Assembly: GCA_050942625.1 (NCBI GenBank)
Contig: JBMNNS010000049.1
Coordinates: 1 to 12,196 of the forward strand
Direction: 5' to 3'
DNA: 12,196 nt
From: JBMNNS01 sp050942625
Lineage (GTDB): Bacteria; Bacillota; Dethiobacteria; DTU022; UBA8154
Positions 6,711 through 12,196 of this stretch are shown here, in pieces; position 1 is the stretch's first letter; each line of letters starts with the position of its first letter. A model generated the notes under the pieces. The model was not told the DNA's origin. It worked only from the letters and a program-made list of their open reading frames with translations, and made no database searches. The position numbers were made by a program, and so were the translations under genes.

Positions 6711-6739
6711 ATTATACTTGTAAACACTTGTTATATCAA
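6711..6739 (-). promoter_or_regulatory. Sigma-A-type promoter for guaA and probably the pur operon
   Basis: On the minus strand TTGATA (6739-6734) and TATAAT (6716-6711) are separated by exactly 17 bp, a near-consensus vegetative promoter. It lies between the groEL terminator and guaA. The expected start is near 6704, giving a leader of about 75-80 nt. The spacer contains the direct repeat ACAAGT-GTTT-ACAAGT, which could be part of a regulator site. The leader is too short for a purine riboswitch with an expression platform, and I see no such motif. Confidence 0.8.
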
Positions 6740-6776
6740 TTATAAATCACAAATGTATTTTACCCTTTTTGGCAAC

Positions 6777-6810
6777 AAAAAAGGCCAACCACCATAAAGG
6801 CAGTTGACCT
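6777..6810 (-). terminator. Intrinsic terminator after groEL
   Basis: On the minus strand AGGTCAAC (6810-6803) pairs with GTTGGCCT (6789-6782), with one G-T wobble. The stem can extend inward by TGCC/GGTG to about 12 bp around a TTTAT loop. It is followed by six T residues (6782-6777). This separates the groESL operon from guaA. Confidence 0.85.
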
Positions 6811-6831
6811 GTTTTCTTAAAGCGGCGGGAG

Positions 6832-6866
6832 GGTGACAAGAGAACCGTCCCCTGTCACCTGTCACC
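6832..6866. repeat. Palindromic interspersed repeat just after groEL
   Basis: GGTGACA (6832-6838) and TGTCACC (6853-6859) are perfect inverted repeats around AGAGAACCGTCCCC, and TGTCACC is repeated at 6860-6866. The groEL stop codon (6869-6871) lies 2 bp away. The inner GAACCGTCCCCTGTCACCT (6842-6860) is the best copy of the repeat also found at the purH and guaA ends. Confidence 0.75.
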
Positions 6867-6868
6867 TT

Positions 6869-8494
6869 TTACATTGGCGGCATACCACCCATTCCAGCTG
6901 CTGCTCCAGGGAACTGGTTATTTTCTTCTGGCTTGTCAGCAACAACGGATTCGGTAGTGATGAACAAGGAGGCAATACTGGCGGCATTTTGGATTGCGGA
7001 GCGGACAACTTTTGCAGGATCCACAATGCCTGCAGCAAACATATCCTCGTATTTTCCTGTAATGGCGTTGAAGCCCATACCTTTTTCCATTTCTTTTACT
7101 TTTCCGACTACAATGGAGCCTTCCTGGCCGGCATTTTCTGCAATATAGCGCATGGGATCTTCAAGGGAACGACGGACAATTTGAACACCTACTGCTTCGT
7201 CACCTTCTAAGTTAAGATCATCCAAGGCATCAATGGAATTTAAATAAGCCACGCCGCCACCGGCAACAATACCTTCTTCAACAGCTGCTTTTGTAGCAGA
7301 AAGAGCATCCTCAATGCGAAGTTTCTTTTCCTTCATTTCGGTTTCAGTTGCGGCACCAACTTCGATGACAGCTACCCCTCCAGCTAATTTAGCCAGGCGT
7401 TCCTGCAGTTTCTCCCTATCAAAATCGGAAGTGGTGTCTTCGATTTGGACCCTAATCTGTTTAATACGTTTTTCAATATTCTCTGGAGAACCGGCGCCAT
7501 CGACAATTACTGTTTCTTCTTTGCCAATAATAACCTGACGGGCCGAACCCAACATGTCAATATCTACATTTTTAATGTCAATTCCCAGGTCCTCTGAAAT
7601 AACCTGGCCACCTGTTAAAACAGCTATATCCTCCAACATGGCCTTACGACGATCACCAAAACCGGGGGCTTTAACAGCTACACAGGTAAAAGTACCACGT
7701 ATTTTATTAACAACGAGGGTAGCCAGAGCCTCGCCCTCAACATCCTCAGCTATAAGCAGCATGGGCTTCCCTCTTTGGACTATTTTTTCCAGCAGGGGCA
7801 GTATATCATGTATATTGCTGATCTTACGATCGGTTAACATAATCATGGGATCTTCCAAAACGGCTTCCATTTTTTCGGTATCCGTTACCATGTAGGGGGA
7901 AATGTAACCCCTGTCAAACTGCATACCTTCTACTACCTTGAGATCTGTAACAAAACCCTTGGATTCCTCGACGGTAATAACCCCGTCCTTGCCGACCTTT
8001 TCCATGGCATTGGCAATCAGCTCACCGATCGCTTCATCATCAGCTGAAATAGCCGCTACCTGGGCAATTGCCTCCCGGCTTTCCACAGGTTTGCTTTGCT
8101 CTTTGAGGTAATCAAGGACTTTTTCTACAGCCTTGTCAATCCCCTTTTTTAAAAACATGGGGTTCGTCCCTGCCGTCACATTTTTAATACCCAGCTTGAT
8201 AATTGATTGCGCCAGCAAGGTAGCACTGGTAGTACCGTCCCCAGCTACATCCTGGGTTTTGTTGGCGACCTCTTTTACAAGCTGTGCGCCCATATTTTCA
8301 AAAGGATCTTCCAACTCTATATCACGGGCAATAGTCACTCCGTCATTAGTAATCTGTGGTGAACCAAACTTTTTATCAAGAACAACATTGCGTCCTTTAG
8401 GTCCGAGGGTAACCTTCACTGTATTAGCCAGTTGATCTACTCCTCTTTCAAGCGCCTGGCGTGCCTCTTCACGAAATAAAATATCTTTGGCCAT
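6869..8494 (-). CDS. groL: Chaperonin GroEL (60 kDa, Hsp60)
   Basis: GroEL forms the double-ring, ATP-driven folding chamber that works with GroES in the cytoplasm. The 541-residue protein is full length and collinear with the family. It has the N-terminal MAKDILFREEAR, LGPKGRNVVLD (30-40), NDGVTIARDIEL with D51, AGDGTT (84-89) with D86, VKAPGFGDRRKAMLEDIA in the apical domain, AGGVAVIEVGAATETEMKEKK, and the flexible Gly-Met tail ending GMGGMPPM. The start ATG has AAAGGAGGTT at 8514-8505. It follows groES by 66 bp, shares its CIRCE-controlled promoter, and ends at an intrinsic terminator. Only one groEL is seen, of the housekeeping type. Confidence 0.99.
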   Translation of the reverse strand: MAKDILFREEARQALERGVDQLANTVKVTLGPKGRNVVLDKKFGSPQITNDGVTIARDIELEDPFENMGAQLVKEVANKTQDVAGDGTTSATLLAQSIIKLGIKNVTAGTNPMFLKKGIDKAVEKVLDYLKEQSKPVESREAIAQVAAISADDEAIGELIANAMEKVGKDGVITVEESKGFVTDLKVVEGMQFDRGYISPYMVTDTEKMEAVLEDPMIMLTDRKISNIHDILPLLEKIVQRGKPMLLIAEDVEGEALATLVVNKIRGTFTCVAVKAPGFGDRRKAMLEDIAVLTGGQVISEDLGIDIKNVDIDMLGSARQVIIGKEETVIVDGAGSPENIEKRIKQIRVQIEDTTSDFDREKLQERLAKLAGGVAVIEVGAATETEMKEKKLRIEDALSATKAAVEEGIVAGGGVAYLNSIDALDDLNLEGDEAVGVQIVRRSLEDPMRYIAENAGQEGSIVVGKVKEMEKGMGFNAITGKYEDMFAAGIVDPAKVVRSAIQNAASIASLFITTESVVADKPEENNQFPGAAAGMGGMPPM

Positions 8495-8560
8495 GAATAA
8501 ATTTAACCTCCTTTAAGTATTATCCAATTAAGTATTTAGCTTAGGTAAAAACAAACTGCT

Positions 8561-8848
8561 TTAAGCATAAACTGCTAAAATGTCGTCCTGACGCAAAATT
8601 AAATATTCTTCCCCCTGGATTTTCATTTCAGTGCCTGCGTACTTAGAAAAGACAACCTTGTCTCCCACCTTGACTTCCATTTCCAATTTTGAACCATCAT
8701 CAAGGGTTTTACCAGGGCCTACTGCTTTAACCTCACCCTCTTGTGGTTTTTCCTTGGCCTTGTCGGGAAGGACAATACCGGAACTGGTTTTTTCCTCCTC
8801 TTCCAAAACCTTAATGATTACTCTGTCGCCCAATGGCTTCAGGTTCAT
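8561..8848 (-). CDS. groS: Co-chaperonin GroES (10 kDa)
   Basis: GroES is the heptameric lid of the GroEL chamber. The 95-residue protein begins MNLKPLGDRVIIK, carries the mobile loop with SSGIVLP (22-28) that contacts GroEL, and ends ILRQDDILAVYA, all typical. The ATG at 8848 has a near-perfect ribosome binding site TAAGGAGGT (8863-8855). It is the first gene of the groES-groEL operon. The promoter and CIRCE operator lie within 110 bp upstream, so repression by HrcA and induction by heat or misfolded protein are expected from the known system. Confidence 0.99.
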   Translation of the reverse strand: MNLKPLGDRVIIKVLEEEEKTSSGIVLPDKAKEKPQEGEVKAVGPGKTLDDGSKLEMEVKVGDKVVFSKYAGTEMKIQGEEYLILRQDDILAVYA

Positions 8849-8894
8849 AAAAATACCTCCTTACCAATTTATAGTTAAGTTTTTACCCCTTTTG

Positions 8895-8921
8895 TTAGCA
8901 CTCATCTTAAGTGAGTGCTAA
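8895..8921. promoter_or_regulatory. CIRCE operator (HrcA binding site)
   Basis: TTAGCACTC (8895-8903), a 9-bp spacer and GAGTGCTAA (8913-8921) match the CIRCE consensus exactly, and the repeat extends by one further G-C pair at each end. It overlaps the expected transcription start of groES. HrcA with GroEL as co-factor represses at this site in Firmicutes. Confidence 0.98.
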
Positions 8922-8923
8922 CA

Positions 8924-8956
8924 ATTATATTATAGTTTACAACCCCAAGAAGCAAA
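8924..8956 (-). promoter_or_regulatory. Probable sigma-A promoter of groES-groEL
   Basis: On the minus strand two overlapping TATAAT boxes lie at 8934-8929 and 8929-8924, directly before CIRCE. A TTTGCT or TTGCTT -35 candidate is at about 8956-8950, 15-16 bp from the first -10 box. The spacing is slightly short, so the exact boxes are uncertain, but the placement fits a CIRCE-controlled promoter. Confidence 0.6.
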
Positions 8957-9141
8957 CCAAAAAAAAAGCCAAAAAAGCTTTCTACAATTAATTAGGGAAA
9001 TTTATATAAGTAATTTTTCTCTTTTCTCCTTTTTCCTTTATATTCCTCAATGCAAGGAAATTGGTTATAAAATACAATCCGTGAATACTTAGTATTATTT
9101 CCAGCCGATTATAAAATATGTATTTTCTACCCGGAACAAAT
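8957..9141. other. AT-rich intergenic stretch with no gene seen
   Basis: Between the groES promoter and the mog terminator the DNA is very AT rich. There is no open frame with a ribosome binding site on either strand. Two related segments with the core TTATAAAATA occur near 9065 and 9110. A weak 5-bp hairpin followed by T residues (8981-8959, minus strand) could act as a second stop before the groES promoter, but it is marginal. Confidence 0.5.
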
Positions 9142-9167
9142 AAAAAAAACACCTGTTTTTGCAGGTG
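9142..9167 (-). terminator. Intrinsic terminator of the Moco operon
   Basis: On the minus strand CACCTG (9167-9162) pairs with CAGGTG (9155-9150) around a CAAAAA loop, and the stem can extend by A-T and G-T pairs. It is followed immediately by eight T residues (9149-9142). It lies about 65 bp after the mog-type gene. Confidence 0.92.
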
Positions 9168-9176
9168 CTAAAATCC

Positions 9177-9198
9177 ACCGGGGAGTATTTTCCCCAGT
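9177..9198 (-). other. Hairpin just upstream of the Moco operon terminator
   Basis: On the minus strand ACTGGGGA (9198-9191) pairs with TCCCCGGT (9184-9177), an 8-bp stem with one G-T wobble around a 6-nt loop. It has no T tract of its own and sits 9 bp before the terminator stem. It may stabilise the mRNA 3' end or assist termination. Confidence 0.6.
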
Positions 9199-9232
9199 AA
9201 AACATCCCGGAAAATTTTTTAAGGGAAATAGA

Positions 9233-9763
9233 CTATCCATCCCCCGTATTTTCAGGGGCAGCACAGTCCACAACTTCCCCCTCCAAAAGTTCCAGGGCAT
9301 GGGGAATTGCAGGAACAATAACCTCCAAACATTCCCTGACCGCCCTGGGGCTTCCAGGCAAATTTACAATCAGCGTGCTGCCCCTGACACCACAAACAGC
9401 CCGGGAAAGCATAGCATGTGGGGTTTTTTTCAGACTTTCCATCCTCATTGCCTCTGCCAGCCCGGGGACCTCCTTATCTATGGCTTCCAAAGTTGCATCA
9501 GGGGTAAAGTCCCTGGGGGCCAGGCCGGTTCCCCCTGTTGTCAGTATCAAATTAGCCCTAACTTCATCTGCCAACCTGATTATTTCCTCCCGCAAGGCAC
9601 CTTGATCATCAGGAACAACACTGGTAGAAATTACTTTCCAGCCTAAACCCCGGCAAATTTCTACAATTGCCTTTCCGCTAAGATCCTCCCTTTCACCGCT
9701 ATAACTACGATCACTGGCTGTCAAAACGGCAACGTGGATCTTGCCCTTCTTTTTACTTTCCAA
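9233..9763 (-). CDS. mog: Molybdopterin adenylyltransferase, MogA/MoaB family
   Basis: Proteins of this family adenylate molybdopterin so that MoeA can insert molybdate. The 176-residue protein has the family features ASDRSYSGEREDLSG (16-30), TTGGTG (75-80), RDFTPDAT (84-91) and NLPGSP (134-139), which form the molybdopterin-binding fold. The start is TTG 9763 with AAGGGGGG 7 nt upstream. An unusual point is that this site and the following CCCTT are self-complementary. The gene begins 21 bp after the moeA-PBP stop and is the last of the operon. The family cannot be split cleanly into MogA and MoaB by eye. The operon position beside two MoeA proteins and the RDFTPDAT segment favour the adenylyltransferase role. 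Confidence 0.9.
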   Translation of the reverse strand: MESKKKGKIHVAVLTASDRSYSGEREDLSGKAIVEICRGLGWKVISTSVVPDDQGALREEIIRLADEVRANLILTTGGTGLAPRDFTPDATLEAIDKEVPGLAEAMRMESLKKTPHAMLSRAVCGVRGSTLIVNLPGSPRAVRECLEVIVPAIPHALELLEGEVVDCAAPENTGDG

Positions 9764-9784
9764 CTAAGGGCCCCCCTTATTCTA

Positions 9785-11707
9785 CTACTTATTTTTCCAA
9801 ACCAGTTCGCCGCTCCTTTTCAAATCATAACCGCCCATTTTTTCTACTGATTCTCTAAAAGCAGGCAACGCTATGATTTCCAGCAGTTCACCACATTTGG
9901 CAGAATGGTAAAAGTCAGCAGGAATAGCCAGTTCATAGGATTCTTGCGCTATGGGAATAAAGTCAACCCCAAGGGCTACAGCCGCTGCTCTGATCCCCAA
10001 ACCGACATCCGCACTTCCGGCCGCCACGGCGGCGGCAACGGAAAGATGGTTGTATTCCTCTCTTTCATATCCCCTGATACCGGCCGGATCAAGCATTTTT
10101 TTCTGAAGCATGAAATCTAAAAAGATCCTTGTCCCGGCACCCCTTTGGCGGTTGATAAAAACGACATCCTGACGGTAAAAATCTTCTAGAGAAAATATAC
10201 CTAAAGGGTTACCGGGAGCCACTATCAAACCCAGTTCTCTTTTTGCTAAATGAACCAGGTAAAGTTCCATTTCCGGAAGAAAACGCTCCAAATATGGAAT
10301 ATTGTAAACACCGCTTTCCTCATCAAGCAGGTGCATACCTGCAAGATGGGTTTCGCCTCTTTTTAGGGCAAAAATGCCGCCCATACTCCCTACATGAGCA
10401 GAAGAAAGGGTGTAACCGCTCCCCCTCCTGTTCAGGTAGTCGGAAAGAATATCCAGACTCAGGTCATGGCTTCCCAGGCAAACAATATTATTGTTAATTT
10501 CTTCTTTTGAACGCCATAGTTTTACTTCCACAGTTTCTTTAATTTCAATGCCTTCTTTATCCTGGGGGATAGTTGCTATACCGTCCGCCCTTACCAGCGA
10601 CATACTTACCCCTGCCCCCCGGGGTAGGGGAGTCGCTACAAAAACGTCATCAACCTTTCCTACCTTTAAACGTAAAAACTCCTCCTCCTTTATGGAGGAA
10701 AGAACACGTCGGGTACTGGTTGCCTTTAAAACATCAGTTTGCGGCGGTTTTTGTTTCTGCCAGAAATATAACAAAGGTTTCACAAAAAGCTCCATAGTCA
10801 TATAGGCTGCCACCGGGTAGCCGGGAACACCTACCACCGGGGTAGCGCCAATCATACCCAAAATGACCGGTTTGCCGGGCTTTATAGCCACACCATGGAC
10901 CAGAACTTCACCTAATTCCTCAAGTATTTTTACTGTAAAATCCTTCCTTCCTGCTGAAGAACCAGCACTGACTAAAACAAGATCGCTATCCACAGCAGCA
11001 GAAGCAAAAGCCTTTTTTAACTGTTCCTGATCATCTTTAACGATCGGTAAACGGTTTACTTCTCCACCCCAGTTTTCAACGGCTGCTTGAAAGGTATACG
11101 AATTGGATTCAATTATCTGCCCTGGGCCAGGTTCGTTGCCGGGAGGGACAAGTTCCGAACCGGTGGGGATGATAGACACCAGCGGCTTTTTGATTACCTT
11201 GACCTGGAAAATACCTCCGCTTAAAAGTGCCCCCACGTCTAGAGGCCTGATCAGATGGTAAGAAGGCAAAATCATTTCTGTCGCCACAATATCTTCACCT
11301 ATGGAACGCACATGTTGCCAGGGAGTGGCAGGCTCCCTTATTTCTATTATATTGGGATTCGTTTGATCAGGGTAATAAACATCTTCGATCATAATAACAG
11401 CATCACAGTTTGGTGGAAGAGCCCCCCCCGTATCTATATAAAAAGCATTTTCGCCTATAGAAAGCTGTTTTGGGGAGGTCATTGTTACACCAAAAGTATC
11501 TTGAGCTTTGACAGCTACACCATCCATTGCAGCAGCATGATAATGGGGGGAGGAAAGGCGTGCAAAAACAGGTTCAGCAGTAATGCGCCCGCAAGATACT
11601 ATAGTATTAATTGTTTCCGCTTGTAACTCCTTTTTTAAAGCCCTATTAAAAAAAATATCCTGTGCCTGAGACAGCGGCAATGTACTGAGATAAATTTTCC
11701 TACCCAA
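9785..11707 (-). CDS. MoeA-like molybdenum insertion protein fused to a PBP-like substrate-binding domain
   Basis: The 640-residue protein has two parts. Residues 1 to about 400 are MoeA-like: SPHYHAAAMDGVAV (53-66), TGGALPPNCDAVIMIEDV (93-110), PTGSELV (181-187), SAGSSAGRKDFTVK (247-260), IKPGKPVILG (275-284) and GVPGYPVAAYM (293-303). Several match MoeA only loosely: the usual TGDEL is TGSEL, SGGVSVG is SAGSSAG, and G(L/V)PGNPVS is GVPGYPVA. Residues from about 405 to 640 resemble the periplasmic-binding-protein-like domain found fused to MoeA and in ModE-like regulators: LGSHDLSLDIL, GAGTRIFLDFML, AAAVAAGSADVGLGIR. There is no signal peptide or membrane segment, so it is cytoplasmic. The start is TTG 11707 with AGGAGGT about 10 nt upstream. 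It follows the canonical moeA by 52 bp. The PBP-like part may bind molybdate or a related oxyanion; this is inference. Confidence 0.88.
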   Translation of the reverse strand: MGRKIYLSTLPLSQAQDIFFNRALKKELQAETINTIVSCGRITAEPVFARLSSPHYHAAAMDGVAVKAQDTFGVTMTSPKQLSIGENAFYIDTGGALPPNCDAVIMIEDVYYPDQTNPNIIEIREPATPWQHVRSIGEDIVATEMILPSYHLIRPLDVGALLSGGIFQVKVIKKPLVSIIPTGSELVPPGNEPGPGQIIESNSYTFQAAVENWGGEVNRLPIVKDDQEQLKKAFASAAVDSDLVLVSAGSSAGRKDFTVKILEELGEVLVHGVAIKPGKPVILGMIGATPVVGVPGYPVAAYMTMELFVKPLLYFWQKQKPPQTDVLKATSTRRVLSSIKEEEFLRLKVGKVDDVFVATPLPRGAGVSMSLVRADGIATIPQDKEGIEIKETVEVKLWRSKEEINNNIVCLGSHDLSLDILSDYLNRRGSGYTLSSAHVGSMGGIFALKRGETHLAGMHLLDEESGVYNIPYLERFLPEMELYLVHLAKRELGLIVAPGNPLGIFSLEDFYRQDVVFINRQRGAGTRIFLDFMLQKKMLDPAGIRGYEREEYNHLSVAAAVAAGSADVGLGIRAAAVALGVDFIPIAQESYELAIPADFYHSAKCGELLEIIALPAFRESVEKMGGYDLKRSGELVWKNK

Positions 11708-11759
11708 CCCAATTATACCTCCTGATCTTCTACAGCAAACTTTTATGCTAACAGGGTTA

Positions 11760-12196
11760 TCAGATCAGAAACACCTTAACTTTGCTCCCCTTTTGCAGAC
11801 CTTCTATATCCCTGGGGATGACAAAATAGCCATCTCCCTTTACGACAGGGCTAAGTAATCCGGGGCCGCCGAAAACAGGAGTTGCTAACGGCAAGCTGTT
11901 TTCGCTGCCTTCGGCATTGCTACGGGATAACCTCACCCGCACATAATCCTCCCTCCCACCAGGGGAAGATAGGTTGGTATCCAAACAAGCTTCCACATAG
12001 GGAGGAAACGGCGGAAAGGGGCTCAGACCCTGCATATAGCGTAAAACAGGCTCCACAAATAACATAAAACCAAACATGGCGGAAACAGGGTTACCGGAAA
12101 GCCCGTAGATAGGCTTACCTTTACTCATGCCGTAAATAAGGGGTTTACCAGGACGCATGGATATACCATGGAATAAGGATCCTTCCCCAGGCAGTT
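11760..12196 (-). CDS. moeA: Molybdopterin molybdenumtransferase MoeA, C-terminal part (cut by window edge)
   Basis: MoeA inserts molybdenum from molybdate into adenylated molybdopterin. Only the last 144 codons are visible; the frame stays open to the right edge, so the gene starts outside the window. The first ATG inside the visible part (12158) is internal, since the preceding codons continue the family pattern LFHGISMRPGKP. GLSGNPVSAM, a canonical MoeA signature, follows, and then the C-terminal beta-barrel domain IV ending VIPRDIEGLQKGSKVKVFLI with TGA at 11762-11760. It keeps the standard motif that the adjacent fusion protein has altered. Two MoeA-type proteins in a row suggest separate roles, for example molybdenum and tungsten handling, but nothing in the sequence proves this. 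Confidence 0.92.
   Translation of the reverse strand, partial: LPGEGSLFHGISMRPGKPLIYGMSKGKPIYGLSGNPVSAMFGFMLFVEPVLRYMQGLSPFPPFPPYVEACLDTNLSSPGGREDYVRVRLSRSNAEGSENSLPLATPVFGGPGLLSPVVKGDGYFVIPRDIEGLQKGSKVKVFLI

Noticed and set aside
7554..7895. Plus-strand open frame of 113 codons inside groEL, and similar plus-strand frames within the other genes
   Set aside because: They are shadows of conserved minus-strand genes, without ribosome binding sites or recognisable protein families.
8959..8981. Weak hairpin with T tract upstream of the groES promoter
   Set aside because: The stem is 5 bp with two G-C pairs. The strong terminator at 9142-9167 already ends the upstream operon, so this is not called as a separate feature.

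Overview
All protein-coding genes in this window lie on the minus strand, so the transcription order runs from the right edge to the left. The window looks chromosomal and comes from a Gram-positive, probably anaerobic Firmicute of the Clostridia class, roughly Peptococcaceae or Thermincola-like; the genus cannot be fixed from sequence alone. The grounds are strong AGGAGG-type ribosome binding sites, a perfect CIRCE operator in front of groES-groEL, a [4Fe-4S]-type PurF with a cleavable propeptide, Bacillus-like pur gene order, and a MoeA fused to a periplasmic-binding-protein-like domain next to a second, ordinary MoeA.

From right to left there are three blocks. (1) 12196 to 9233: a molybdenum-cofactor operon of partial moeA, a moeA-PBP fusion, and a MogA/MoaB-type gene, closed by a strong intrinsic terminator at about 9142-9167. 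(2) 8955 to 6777: a sigma-A-like promoter, CIRCE, groES, groEL and an intrinsic terminator. (3) 6739 to 331: a clear sigma-A-type promoter, then a stand-alone GMP synthase ATP-pyrophosphatase gene (guaA without its glutaminase half), and purE-purF-purM-purN-purH. The last five are tightly spaced or overlapping and form one purine operon. It keeps the order of the Bacillus subtilis pur operon but lacks purK, B, C, S, Q and L from the middle and has no purD after purH.

The purine genes convert PRPP to phosphoribosylamine (PurF), supply formyl transfer (PurN), close the imidazole ring (PurM), carboxylate AIR (PurE) and make IMP (PurH). GuaA then aminates XMP to GMP. The Moco genes insert molybdenum into molybdopterin.

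The non-coding DNA is notable. The left 273 bp hold an imperfect palindromic element whose two outer arms have each been expanded into a separate tandem array (27-bp and 20-bp units). A short GAAC(CG/TA)TCCCCTGTCACCT-type repeat sits right against or within a few bases of the stop codons of groEL, guaA and purH. Three copies of a 10-bp direct repeat lie between the -10 box and the leader of guaA. I found no tRNA, rRNA, CRISPR array, transposase gene or purine riboswitch. I see no convincing undescribed defence-type system; the most unusual items are the split guaA and the repeat structures.
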